From Helopsaltes ochotensis (lineage: Eukaryota > Chordata > Aves > Passeriformes > Locustellidae), in NCBI GenBank assembly GCA_013400155.1, contig VXBM01000427.1, forward strand, positions 508,479 through 572,478: a stretch of DNA of 64,000 nt, given 5' to 3'. The notes under the pieces were generated by a model that did not search any database, was not told the DNA's origin, and was given only the letters and a program-made list of their open reading frames with translations. Below are positions 33,083-45,475 of the stretch, piece after piece (position 1 is the first letter of the stretch; every line of letters begins with the position of its first letter). The position numbers and the translations under genes are program-made.

Positions 33083-35389
33083 CAGGACAAGCACGATGGG
33101 GATCAGGAAAATTGAGCTTTGTGCCGAAGCAGGTCCTGAGAGGTGCCAGCCCCATTCCCAGCGCACTCACGTCTGCCCGTCCCTTCCCTCAAGGTCACCA
33201 ACGCTCCCAGACACCAAATATCATTTCCAGCCTGTCCAAACTTCACGTCCACCTTCGCTCAACACCAGCTCGAGCGTTATTTCCCGTCCTTAAAACCCCT
33301 TTGCACACCACTCCCGCCCCTGCGCGGGTGTGTGCGGGCACACCCGGCACCCGAGCAGCCGAAATCCAGCAGGATTCCTCCTGGCAGGGAAGGTAATGAG
33401 CAGGCAGCAGCCTCCCCACACGTCCCTCATTTCCCAGCCCAGATAATTGGAAAGGCAACATGTGATCTTGGTGGACATAATTGAAGGCGGACGAGCATCT
33501 TAAGTGTTGCACTTCATTAACATTTGGCTCAAGGCAACGCTAACAAACACTCCTTCCTGCCTCCCCGTCGCCCCCTCGGTGGTGAGTGGAGCTGATTTTT
33601 TTTCCCCCCACTGCCTCTGGAATAGATTGTTCCCCCCGGGGGGTACGAGGAGTTCCACCTCATTCCCAGGCTCCGACTTTCTGCTGTGGCTCTGAAGCCT
33701 CAGCGCTGTCACTGGGGAAATTTTAATGGGATGAAGGCTTGCCTCCTCTCCTGGCAAAACCTGCAGGTTTCCGTGGACAGGGAAGGTTTCCACCCTAAGC
33801 CTTTCCTGCCTTCACCACAGCAGGTTGTAACAATTTTCCCCACTCTGATGAGAACCCATCAAAGAGGCAGGCTGCAGTTCCTGGAGGAGCTTTGGATGGA
33901 GCACAAGGCACAAACTCATCCAAGAGCTGGATCCAGGCTCCCCTCACTCTGCGGCTCCTGAAAAATCCACCTCTTTACCCCAGATAACATAAGGAGCTGC
34001 TTCCTGAAACCACGGGGAGGGGGAGAGGTGGATCCTGCCTGCAGGAACGAGGAAACCAGGTGGAAATACAGCAAAAAATCCCTTCCCACCACGGGTTAAG
34101 CTTCTCAAGAACTGATGGGCTCTGATGTTGAGAGAGAGCAGCTGAAGTTCTGGCTCACTGCTCCTCCTTTGAGCAAGCACTCCCAGAGCCTTGTGCCAGA
34201 CCCCTGAACGATTGTGTTTAGCCTTTTTCAGCTGGAAAGATGAAATAACTGAGGATATTTCACAGCAGAACTCAAGCTGGGTTTTGGGATGGAGGAGCCA
34301 AGAGCTCCCAGATAGCCCAGCCGAAGGAAGGAAGGAAGAGAAGGCCTGTGGGAAGGGGAGATTCATGCTAACCATCAACATCTTGGCTCCTACCACAAAC
34401 CTCCCAACCTGCCAAGTGTGGGATGCAAGAAAAATGGCATCTTCCAGGATGTGAGGTTTATTTCTTTCCTGTAAATTGTAGACACCCAGAAGCCCACAAC
34501 CTCAAACTCTCAGAGCTGGGCTGACATCGTGCCCAGAAGATTTTCTCTCCCCAGGCTCTGCAGACCTGGGATCAATTTAGGGAGCAGACCTTGACCTGAC
34601 CTCTTATTTTTCAGAGCACCTGCGTGGGACTGTGCTGCAAAAAATCCTAGAGTGATGGAGAGTCACAAAAAAAGAACTAGACAGCAGTTTGGGAAAGAAG
34701 GAAAGACACTCAGTGAGCAGGAGGTCATTAAATTCATCCTGAAGCTACAACCTGACACTGGCTCTACAGGAGGGAAATGTTTTAGGGTGGAAGACCTGAG
34801 GCAGAGGTGGACAAGAAATGACATTCACATCACCAAGCCTCTCATCTTCAGGCTGGCCTGGCCAAAAGAGAAGACTTATTTTCCCTGTATCTTTCTGTAG
34901 CCAGTGGAGAGAAGCAGATGCCCTCCAAGGAGGAATTTGGAACAGGAATGGAAGTTTGGGGCTCGAGTGAGCCATTCTCAGTCGCTTTTGTACACTGGGA
35001 GAATGGCTGCCTGCGCGTTTCGTACCTCCCCAAGCCTGAGAGAGATCCCCAAGGGTAACGAGAAACTGGAGAAGAGGCTGGGGGCACCTCCTGGCCTGGG
35101 CTCCGTGTAACAGCAGGCAGGATTCATCCCTGCCCGAGCTGCGAGGGTCACTCCGGGCCTCGTCTGCAGCCAAGGATGAGGCACAGCAGTTCAGAGAGTG
35201 CTTCCCTCATCCCAAAATAGGCCAGACTCTCTTTGCTATAACGGGAACTCAGCGGCGACAGCCTCACACCGAGCCCTGGGACCGTAAGACACCACAGCCT
35301 ACGTGAAACGAATCCCAACCCCGGGATCTGGGCGAGAACATCCCCCCTGCAGCCAGGCAGCTCCTGAAGCACACACGCCCTGCAGGCTG
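33083..35389. other. Non-coding, no recognised element
   Basis: Mixed-composition DNA with only short, random-looking open frames. No repeat family recognised. Confidence 0.5.
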
Positions 35390-36175
35390 GAGAGGAGCCC
35401 CGGCCAAACATCTCCTCTTTGCCGGCACCGCTGTCGCAGCCCCGGCGGGGAGCGGCAGAGCCTCTGAGCCCGCTGCCCGCTCCCCGTGGGGGCTGCTGGC
35501 CCCTCCGGGCTCTGCAGCGGCCCCGCTTTGCTTCCCCCCGCCGGGCCTTTCTGGGGACCCCTCGGAGCCAGGCACAGGAGCCCGGAGGCCCATCCCAGCT
35601 GCGTGCTCATCACGGGACCGCTCGGTTTCCCGTCCGGCTCCCTTTGCAGTAGCTGCACGGAACCCACAGCCAGCCTGTCTCCGTGCCCTGCGAATTACCG
35701 CGGCAGCTCAGGGCTGCTGGAGACAATAGCGTTTGGCTCATTCCTCTGCATCCACACCACTTCCAAATGTACTTTTCCCTCCTAAACTTATTTAACCTCG
35801 CGAGCAAGAGCCGCAGGGATGGCGAGCTGTTTGTTCCGAGCCCAGATCTCCCGGGAGCGCAGGCACAAAGAATAGAAGCCTGGAGAGATGGGAAGAGGGA
35901 AAATCCAGAGCGGGATTCGAACGCGGCGCCCTTGGAGGCCGTGCCAGTGACCTGCCAAGGGTCCCGCCATCCCAAATAAATGGGCCGCTTTTATTGTCTG
36001 GCCAAGCACGGTAATGCTTGAGCCGCCGCCAGCGGGTGGGGCCGGGGCCGGCCCCGCTCCTCCGCGCTGAGACAAAACAGAGGCCGCTCGCCCCGAGCCC
36101 GTCCCGAGGGTGCTTTGTGCTGCAGCCCCTCCTCGCCCGCCCTGCCCCGGGGGGTTGGCAATGCCCCTCCAAACA
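35390..36175. promoter_or_regulatory. CpG-rich region, possible CpG island
   Basis: Two dense CpG blocks (about 35420-35720 and 36000-36170) are separated by ordinary sequence. No TATA or CCAAT box stands out. It could be an unmethylated regulatory element or the promoter of an unannotated non-coding RNA. Confidence 0.4.
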
Positions 36176-36227
36176 CCCCGAAATGGAGCCAGGGGCTTCC
36201 ACCGTGCTGGGGATGAACCCCAAGCGA

Positions 36228-36490
36228 GGGGCCACAGTGCCAAGGGGTGACAGTGCCAAGGGTGACAATGCCAAGGGTGACAATGCCAAGGGTGACAATG
36301 CCAAGGGTGACAATGCCAAGGAGGCAAAAACGCCAAGGGGTGACAAAGCCAAGGGGTCACAGTGCCAAGGGGCAAAAAAGGCAAGGGGCGACGATGCCAA
36401 GGGGTTACAAAGCCTGGGGGTGACAAAGCCATGGGGGTGACAGTGCCAAGGAGGGACAAAACCAAGGGGTGACAACGCCAAAGGGCACAG
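36228..36490 (+). repeat. 15-16-bp minisatellite
   Basis: About 17 imperfect copies of TGCCAAGGGTGACAA. The first copies are nearly identical, and later ones drift to GCCAAGGGGTGACAAA. Long open frames on the minus strand here are products of the repeat. Confidence 0.95.
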
Positions 36491-36800
36491 CCCAAAACCT
36501 GCGGCGATTAAAGCACTGCGTTCCTCTCCCTCTGCACAGCCCCACCAGATGCTCTGCACTGGTCCTAAACCCCCCCAAGCCTGAGCCCAGATCCAGTTAA
36601 GGGGGGGCAGAGCTGAGAAGTAGCTCCGTCTGCACCAGAACCGATAATTCACTTTTTAACCTGTTTTTTTGGCCGGTTCGGTCCAAAGCCAGCAGTTCCC
36701 AGCTGGCCCTACTGCCACCCGTGTGCAGTAGATGGCAGCAGAAGCTTTAGTCATTGGCCACCAAACTCGCGAGGATCCCTCCCCCTCCTCCCCCCACCTC

Positions 36801-36825
<25 letters not shown>
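36801..36825 (+). repeat. T-run with flanking C tract
   Basis: A homopolymer T run after a pyrimidine-only CCCTCCCCCTCCTCCCCCC tract, forming a polypyrimidine stretch of about 50 bases. Confidence 0.85.
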
Positions 36826-36831
<6 letters not shown>

Positions 36832-36839
36832 TTACTTTT

Positions 36840-37750
36840 GGTGGCCTCAAAAATTATTAGTTCCAGATGAGCTCCCGCCATTGTAATAGTCCATTTAACC
36901 CGATCTACTCTGGGCAGAGTCAGTGCAAGTTCAAATGCAGCATTTTCACATGTTAAACCACACATCAGAGACGTTTTTTTCCGCGCAGCTCTGGGCATTC
37001 CTCGTGCAGCAGAGAAGGGGAAATGCAGGAGGTTAAACCTCACACACACGGCCCGGCCGTGGGCAACAATGGCACTTTGTCAAGGCAGCGCTGCCAGAGC
37101 GGGGCTGAACTTCTGAATTGAACCAGGAACCTCAGCGCTGCTTCTCCCTTTGAAGATTAGCACTAATAAGCCAAACCAGTGGGTATTTTGTTTTATAAGG
37201 AAAGAGCATTTCAAGTCACGTACGCTGCTATTGTTGGACACAAAACATGTTCTGTCTCTGCCTGTGGTGACTCCAGCGACTGCTCCACGCTTGTCTTTTG
37301 CTGGGATTACCTTTATTTTCTATACTATATTAAATTTACCTCCCACCATCTTTCAGGCCTGTTAAAACTGATGGGGTTTCCCAGAGCTAACTACACATAT
37401 ACAGTTTAAAACCCCATTTTATTACCGTATTATTTTATTATCGTATTCAAATTTTACGCCTTTTTTGGATGAAGCATTGAGGAACAATAATCAAAACTAC
37501 CAGATTTCCCTCCTACTGGAATAACAGGCGCATCTCATATAAACAAGCTCCATGTAAGAGGTGCATTAAATGATTTGTTTCTGGTAAACGAAGACAGCTC
37601 TAGCACAACACATGGAAAATTTCATGTTGTTTGCTTTTGTAATTCACTGTACACACAGCCTTTAATCTGAGGATCTCCGAGCACCCTGCACAGTTTAATT
37701 AAGGCCCGCAACTGCCATGTTGGGGAAGTACATTAAGTGCTGTTATGCTG
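36840..37750. other. AT-rich block, possible conserved non-coding element
   Basis: No open frame of note. Composition drops to AT-rich with homeodomain-like TAATTA/TTAATTAA and ATTTCATGTTGTTTGC words, next to GC-rich sequence. It resembles conserved non-coding DNA seen in gene deserts, but conservation cannot be judged from one sequence. Confidence 0.35.
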
Positions 37751-40700
37751 ATTCTTTGCAGATGGGCAGGCTCAGGGGCTGAGTTGTGCGCTCCAAATTT
37801 CCCTCTCCCCGTCCTGGATGGGTCCTTAAAGCTTTTCCATGTGGTCTTCCCAAAGACAGCCAGAGAAAATAGCTGAACTTAAAACCCCAACCGAACAAGA
37901 AAACCTGCTTTCCTCCAGGGCTGAGCCTTCCAATGACATGTTGGACCTGCAAAGCATCTGACTGCATTCCCACTCCCTCAGTTCTGCTGGAAAACTGTTC
38001 CTGCCGTGTGGATCAGCACAGGGCCTGGCTGATTCTGTGATTCTGCCTTAAACACTCCCCCCACCAGCCTGAAATGGGTTAAACCCCAAACCCATGTACC
38101 GACGTGACCCCAGCACGGGGTCAGGAGCCAGACCCTGTCCCAAACTGAGACCTGCCGGGCCCCAGATCGTCTGTTTTGCTGCAGAGCTGGGAAGAAGAAC
38201 ATCCCAGCGTCTTGGCTCCCAAAGCCCCATTTTTCCACGGTATTCTCTCCTGCGGGATCCGTATGGAAACCGCTCGCAGTGCCGAAGCCACGGGACAAAT
38301 GAATGGGAATTCACCCTGCCAGTGATATCCATCATGAGACACAGGGGAGGGGCACGCTGAGCCCTAACCAGCTGCACATGTACAGTGTCTGCCTCAGCCA
38401 GCCGCTGCCCTCGGGGACTGAATGGCTGCTAAACCCTGGGAGCGGGATCAGGAGCAGCCAGGTCACCCCTGCTCCCGGCTGGTGCCCTCACACCTCAGCC
38501 ACTCGGGGCCACCTCTTCCTCACTGGCCTTGGGAACGGGCAAGCACCCAGCTTTGGCCAGGGAATGAATAGGTGCTGAAGTCATTCAGCTTTTCCCAACA
38601 TTGTTCCAGCTTTGGCTGCGGAGCAGTTCTCCATCTCTCCCCTTTCCATGTTCCTTCCCCCTCTCCTCTGCGAGCTCCTTTGTTCTCGTGTTTACAGCGG
38701 CATCGATTTGCTGTCAGAAAGCAACATGGCCTTGGAGTTTCTGTACACACAGCCCAGACCCAGCCACCTGGAACCTGCCCCTCTCACGCCCCGACTCGCT
38801 GCCACAGGCTGCACTTGGCGTTTCAGATGTCACTGCCCCCTCCTGCTCCTCTCAAACCCGCTGGGGACAGTGGTGGCACAAACCACGGCCCCACGCAGAG
38901 CCCCAGAGGAGCACCTGGGTAGGGCCAGCTCCTTCTGCTCCTCTTACCCATCAGCTCAGACATCTCAAAGGTTTCGCTCATGTTTTCCTCTTGTGATTTG
39001 AGGAAATCCCCTCCCTGCTCCCTGAACAAAAGTCTGGGTTGGTTGTGCAGAGTAAGCAGCCCCAGGACTGCTGTCCTCGCTGTGTTTGCAGAATAGACAG
39101 AGCACATGAAAGGACAGGGCACAAACCATCTCCCTCCTGCTCTGTCAAGATGAAATCCAGCTTCTGGGTGTCTCCCAGAGAGCTGAGGGATTGCTGCCAG
39201 TCCTCCTAATGATTTAAACGGGACCATGGGCTCCATCTCGCCTCATGAGGACACCCAGGGGAAAATCTGCCAGCGGTCCCCATGCTGGGTGCTGCACCAA
39301 TTTCCATGACCTGTTAAGAATTCCCTGCCTCTCTCAGCTTCCAGCAAGTGTTGCTCCAGGTTTTAGAGCAGCAGCCCTCTGCTCAGCTCATTGCCACCTC
39401 ACAACCCTCCAACCAAACCTCTCGTGGCCATTCCCCTGGTATGTGGTAACTCAAGTCCCTTTAGTGGCTTCTCAGAGGGCTGAAGCCCCTGTTTTCACTT
39501 GGTTCCAGTTTCCACATCTCCTCTCTTTTCCAAGCTCCATTGCTTTTACCTGCTTTTGTTCAGCTCCCCTGTGAAAGGAGGGGTTGGAAGGGGTGACAGG
39601 TCTGTAAATATATCGGATTGTCTCTGGGAAAAGAAAGGTAGAGCAGAAAGAGTGATGGATACACTCTTCCCCTCCTTGCACTTGGGACAGATGAAGGAAG
39701 ATGGCAGATAATTGCTCTTTATTGTGCCCCGGGTTCACCTTAAGATGAAGGAAGTGATAAGACTTCAATTAATGTCATTTAAGATTCCCTGCAAGCTGTC
39801 CTGCTCCTTTCTCGGCTTCTTCCCTCCTCTGAAACTGCGGTCCTCAGCGCTGCTTTTGTAACCCCACGGGAGCTCCCTAAATGGGTCACATCCTCACCTG
39901 GTGAGCACTGTCAGGGCTCCGCCGACAGCGGCGGAGCAATGCTAATTTAGACCAGATGCCAATCCCCCTGCAGCCCCGCTCTGGATTTATTGTAGGGCAG
40001 GATAGATAACATACTTCATTATACAAAGCAGGGATCGTTTTCCAGCTTGCCCAAGAATGAACCGAGGAGCTTTTCTAATCTGCTTAAACTGATCAAGATA
40101 CCCAGGCATGGAAAGCCTGATATGATATCCAGGTTTCTGTGTAAGGCACCTAATGCTGAGCTTTCTTACTTTCCCGAGTAACTGCATCAAATTCCTTGGG
40201 ATTGCTTCCCTGAGAAAGGAGAACACAGGGAGCTGGCACCCTGTTGAATAACACACAAACACACCGGGGCAGAGAGAAACCTTCACTAGATATTGGTTCT
40301 TTCAAAAGAAAAAATCAGAAAAAAAATTTAAAAGAAATAAAGGGGTGCACGAAGCTGCTGGGGAGATTTTGCGTACCAGAAACATTTGAATTTTGATCTC
40401 ATATTACCTAAAGCCAGAAGAAAGCACTGAATCACCAAGGTATCCCAGAACAAGCCCCAACATCTTGAAAGCGTTCCCTTCAGATTTTCAAAATGTCTCC
40501 TTACAAATATCTGCTGGCACGCAGTCACAACATCCTCCTTTCTGACGTGCCGCTTTGGAATAAAGCAGAATTTCCACGTGAAGAACGACTCCTGGCTTCC
40601 ACAGGCTTCCTAATTCAAATAAATTATATGTGTGCCTTTATGGCTACAAACAGCAGCGAAACCCCCACCCCGGCAAACATCCACCAAAGCGGCGCAAAGA

Positions 40701-43700
40701 GCTGGAATCCTCTGCCCCCCCTGCAGATACATTAATGTTTATTGTACCCAAGAGCATCCATTTTCGCTCCTCTTCTATATATACACGCATGACGTTTCCA
40801 TATGTTCTGCAGCTCAGCTCCCTGGTAACATCACACCCTCCAGGGGAGGGGGAGAAGCCTGGAAGCAGGAACTCAGCGAGAGACCCCGGCTCGGGTGGGA
40901 GCGGGGTGGGGAGGGAGAGCGGAGCTGGGATTTTGTGCCTCCTCCTCCTCCTCGAGCACCTGAAGCCAGCCCGGTGCTGCCACATCAAACACTGATTTTC
41001 CTGCCCGTGCCCTGCAGCAGCAAACCTTCCCCTGATCCTTTTTTTTTTTTTTTTTTTTAAACAATAGCCATTCCCAAAGTGTGAAATCTGCGGGAGGGGG
41101 TGGGGGGGGCAGGTTGGAGAGGGGGTGCTGCATCTGTGAATATGATTACAGGTTTAAAACGTGTGAAGTCTTTTCAGATTTAATGAACCAGAATGTGACT
41201 TTCATTTTGGCTGTGCATATTTTGAACCCTAATACATGTTGATTTAGTCTAATTAATTGCCTTTTTAAAAAATTTTTTTCCCCTCTGAAAGATACCTGCT
41301 CAGCTCTCCCAAGTATTTTGCAGTACCCACACACAACAAAGGCTGTTCCTCTGCAGTGCACGGGCTGAGACCTCCTCGTTCCTGGGTTCTGCACGGGAGG
41401 GGGGAGGCTGATTTGAGAAGGAAGCACTGCTCTCCAACAGATTAGAAAGTCGTTTTCCCCTCCTGGGTCGATACTGAGGTGCTGCATTTACCTGGTGTGG
41501 TTTGAGCAGGTGCTGTGGCTGGAGATGGAAAATCGGACGGGGGGTGAGGAGCTGTGCAGGGATGTGGGATCCGGGAGAGGCAGGGACAGTGTGAACGCTG
41601 CACAAGTGACCTCCTCGGAGAAAAGCAGGGATTTGCATTTGTCCTCTGCGATTTCAGTCCGCCAGCTCAAGACAGGAAAATAACATGGCAAAATAAACCG
41701 GGAGGAGGAAGTCCTTGAATGCCAGCAACAGCCATCAGCATGTAACAACCCGCTGAGCCACAAGTCTTTGAGGAGCAGGTAGCACAGGCTGGCAGCTTGG
41801 AGATGGAAAAGCTGGCACAGCCATGAGGGAAATCCTCCCCAGCAGCTCCAGACAAAGGGCAACAGGGCAGGGGATGGGGATGCTCAGCCGAGCCCATTCT
41901 GAGGCATGAGGTGATTGGGGAGGTGATGTTGTACAGAGAACACAGACAGTGCAGATACAGAGCCTTCCACCTGGACCTCCTCTAACTGCCTTTGTCCTGC
42001 CAGGCCATCATGTGCTCAAAACCCTTTCATATTTACCTTTTTCATCGTGCTCTGGGCATGATGCAGTAGGCAGAACCTCGAGTCCTGAGCATGAATCCAT
42101 CCTGCTCAAGTGATCACCATTGATCACAGACAGAAAACCTGCCTGCACCGATGGACAGGATGATCCATAAACCCTCCCAACCAGTGGAAAGCTGCTGACC
42201 TGCAGTGAGCATTTGCAAGGCCACATCCCTCCTCTGCTCCCTTTCAAATCTGAAACCCTCATCAGGCAGTTTCTGATCACATTTTCCTGCCCTCAAAACC
42301 CTTCACCCCAAACATCAAACAGGATTTTTTTTTCGTCTACTACGAAAAGTTTTTCAGGACAGGAAAACGGTTTCCTGTCCAGACCAGACACCGGCTTCCT
42401 GCAAGCTCTCCAGCAGATCATGTAATCCTACGCCCCTATTTGTAAAATGCAGATGATCGATTGCCTTTGTCTCCTCTACTCAAACGTCCAGGCTGTGGTC
42501 CTTAAAACGCCCACGTGACCAGGCATAACTCTGCCCTGATCTCACACAGCACTGCAGTAATACTCATAAATAATGGCAGAGTTACGAAAGTAGGATTTAC
42601 AGTAATGCGTCAGAGCGCGGGATGACAAAATCGCCTGGGTTTACTCTGAATTTACATGAGAATAAACAAGGCCAGACTTTTGCCCTCATTCCGAAGAAGG
42701 GCCCCAGGTTGTGTGTCTGTGTTCCATCTCCTCACCCCCACAGCCTCTTACGTGGAATTACATTTATTTTAACATGATGAACTTGGAAACTGAAGTTTCC
42801 CCCAGGCACGCAGGGCTGTGGGCTCTGCCCAGAGGTGGCCGTGGGTGAGGGGTGGGGATGTAGTGGGGGTTCTGCTCCATGACTCAGCCAGAGCAAGCTT
42901 TGGGCTGCCCCTACACATCCATGTGCACCCCAACAGCAACAGAGCTCAGCACACCTCACCCTGTGGAGAAATCCATACAAACCCACCAAAGCCAGCTCTG
43001 CTTTGGGAGGACAGAGAACTGGAAGGGTTAACTGGCTGCTTCAGGGATGAGCTCTGGTTACACAGGGAAAACTAAAAAAAAAATCAAGCCATTTTGGACA
43101 CGGGCCACGAATGCAAATGCTCTGAAAAGCGGAATTGGTGAGGTCAGACCTGGTGCTCCTGGGCTGGTGGGGATGACACGGCAGAGCCCCCAGGGTGCGG
43201 CGGGGTTCCTGTCTGGGCTGCGGAGCAAGAGCCATCCTCCCGTGGAGGAAAGAGCTGTGCCGGGCAGGCCGGGGCACTTATCCCTTCCATCCTGCAGCCC
43301 CGACACCTTCTCAGCTTCTGACACGAGCCAGGGCTGGCCCACATGGTACCTGCTGCCTTCTCAGAGGGAGACACCATCTCCAGGGAGCTGCTCATGAGGA
43401 GAAGCTCCTGACTCATGAGGAGTCACCACAGGGAGTCATGGAAGCCACTGTCAACTTCCAGACCCCTCAGATCCCATCATTTTAAGTGGAGCCTTGAGCC
43501 CCTGGGGCACACCCAGCTCTGACAGAACACCCCAGTGGTGGCCACAGAGGGGGTCCAGGAGCCACTGCAGAGCCATGGGAGGCAATCCACGCAGAGTCCC
43601 CACGGCGGTCTGGGGCTCCTGGCTGACAAGGGACAGGCTGGGATGACTTTTCAGGAAAAGCAATGAGTAGGAAGAGATGAGAAGAAGAGGCACCAGCCCC

Positions 43701-43707
43701 AGGGAGG
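37751..43707. other. Non-coding, no recognised element
   Basis: About 6 kb of mixed DNA. A T18 run lies at 41041-41058. Somewhat AT-rich blocks near 39980-40350, 41150-41290 and 42420-42700 could be non-coding elements. No gene or repeat family recognised. Confidence 0.45.
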
Positions 43708-43782
43708 TTGGAGAGGGAGCTCCATCGCTCTCTGAGATGGGCTGATTCCCAGGATGGTTCCAGACTCAGGGATGTCTCTCCA

Positions 43783-44399
43783 TTCCCGGGGACACCTCTC
43801 AATTCCCGGGAATATCTCCACCATTCCCGGGGACATCAACCATTCCCGGGGACATCAACCATTCCCAGGGACACCTCCCCATTCCCAGAGACACCTCCCC
43901 ATTCCTGGGGACATCTCCCCCATTCCCAGAGACACCTCCCCATTTCCAGGGACATTTCCTCCATTCCCGGGGACATCTCCCCCATTCCCAGGGACATCTC
44001 CCAATTCCCGGGGACATCTCTCCAATTCCCAGGGACATCTCCCAATTCCCGGGGACACCTCCCAATTCCCGGGGACACCTCCCCATTCCCGGGGACACCT
44101 CCCAATTCCCGGGGACACCTCCCCATTCCCGGGGACATCTCCCAGTTCTCGGGGACATCTCCCCAATTCCCAGGGTCATCTCCCAATTCCCGGGGACACC
44201 TCTCCATTCTCGGGGACATCTCCTCCATTCCCGGGGACACCTCCCCAATTCCCAGGGACATCTCCCCATTCCCAGGGTCATCTCCCAATTCCCGGGGACA
44301 CCTTCCCATTCCCGGGGACATCTCCCAATTGCCGGGGACATCTCCCCAATTCCCGGGGACATCTCCCCAATTCCTGGGGACATCTCCCAATTCCCGGGA
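43783..44399 (+). repeat. ~20-bp minisatellite, about 30 copies
   Basis: Tandem copies of a unit close to GGGGACATCTCCCAATTCCC, 20-22 bases, over about 620 bases, with some units reading ACACCTCCCCATTCCC. Because the unit lacks stops it gives long open frames on both strands (up to 386 codons), which are not genes. The array abuts the CpG-rich block downstream. Confidence 0.97.
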
Positions 44400-44548
44400 T
44401 GGGGCCGGGCTCGCTCCCCGCCCCGCCCCTCCTCCTCGCCCTCCCATTGGTCGGAGCAGCGCGGCCTTAGCCAATCAGAGCGCGCCTTCCCCGCCACGCC
44501 CTGGCAACAGGGGCGGCCCCGGCGGGTTCATCCGAGGTGCGGCCCCGG

Positions 44549-44598
44549 CCCCGATCGCCCCTGCCCGGCCCCGATCGCCCCTGCCCGGCCCCGATGGG
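44549..44598 (+). repeat. GC-rich tandem repeat at gap edge
   Basis: Two and a half copies of GCCCCGATCGCCCCTGCCCG (the second one base shorter) run straight into the N gap, so the gap probably hides more copies. Confidence 0.85.
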
Positions 44599-44758
44599 NN
44601 NNNNNNNNNNNNNNNNNNNNNNNNNNNNNNNNNNNNNNNNNNNNNNNNNNNNNNNNNNNNNNNNNNNNNNNNNNNNNNNNNNNNNNNNNNNNNNNNNNNN
44701 NNNNNNNNNNNNNNNNNNNNNNNNNNNNNNNNNNNNNNNNNNNNNNNNNNNNNNNNNN
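44599..44758. other. Assembly gap (160 N)
   Basis: A run of N inside the CpG-rich block, probably caused by the GC-rich tandem repeat next to it. Confidence 0.99.
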
Positions 44759-44875
44759 CGCCGCTCGGGCTGCCCCGGTGCGATAAACCCGCCCCGAGCA
44801 TCACCCGCCCAGCGCTCAGAGCGCCACGAGCGGTTTGGTTTCCGTGTCACATCCCTGTGCTGGGGTAGTTAATGT

Positions 44876-45475
44876 TGGTGTGTATTCAATATACTTCTGT
44901 GTTCCATGTACTTCCATGTTTAATGCACTTCCATATTCGATATACTTATATAATCGATATACTTATCGATTGAATACACTTATATAATCAATATACATAT
45001 ATATTGAATATACTTATGCATTGAATATACGGACATATTCAATATTCTTACATACTCAATATATTTATGTATTTAATACACCTATATACCCAATATTCAT
45101 ATACATTGAATATACTTATCCATTGAATATACTGGCATATTCAATACACTTATATACTCAATATTCTTATATACTGAATATACTTATACATTGAATATAC
45201 TGGCAAATTCAATACACTTATATACTCAATATACTTATATATTTAAGACACTTATGTACTCAATACATATATATAGAATATACTCATGCATTGAATATAT
45301 ATTCAGTATCCTTATACACTCAATATATTTATGTATTTGATACACTTATATAATCAATATACATAAATATTGAATGTACTTAGGCATTGAATATATGGAC
45401 ATATTCGATATGCTTATATATTCAATAAACTTATAAAATGAATATATCCCGGAAAAAAGAAAAAGTATATATATT
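44876..45475. repeat. AT-rich tandem array
   Basis: About 600 bases of imperfect 17-18-base units such as CTTATATACTCAATATA and its near-palindrome ATTGAATATACTTATA. A longer period is visible where CATTGAATATACTGGCA recurs at 45120-45136 and 45190-45206. Because both orientations of ATTGAATAT occur, single strands could fold into hairpins. Confidence 0.93.

Larger units (their letters stand above)
44400..44830. promoter_or_regulatory. CpG-island promoter-like region with paired CCAAT boxes
   Basis: GC-rich DNA with many CpGs. It holds two oppositely oriented CCAAT boxes 24 bases apart, ATTGG at 44446-44450 and CCAAT at 44471-44475, a layout known from housekeeping and bidirectional promoters. 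GC-box-like GGGGCGGCC follows near 44511. No TATA box. The likely transcription start falls in or near the gap. No open exon can be tied to it. Confidence 0.5.

Noticed and set aside
35792..36652. 286-codon minus-strand frame with repeated CHPWHCHPWH-like or LALSPLALSP-like runs
   Set aside because: It is produced by the 15-bp minisatellite and CpG-rich flanks; no known domain.
43708..44868. 386-codon open frame and long frames on the opposite strand
   Set aside because: They are translations of the 20-bp minisatellite, open on both strands, and one crosses an N gap.
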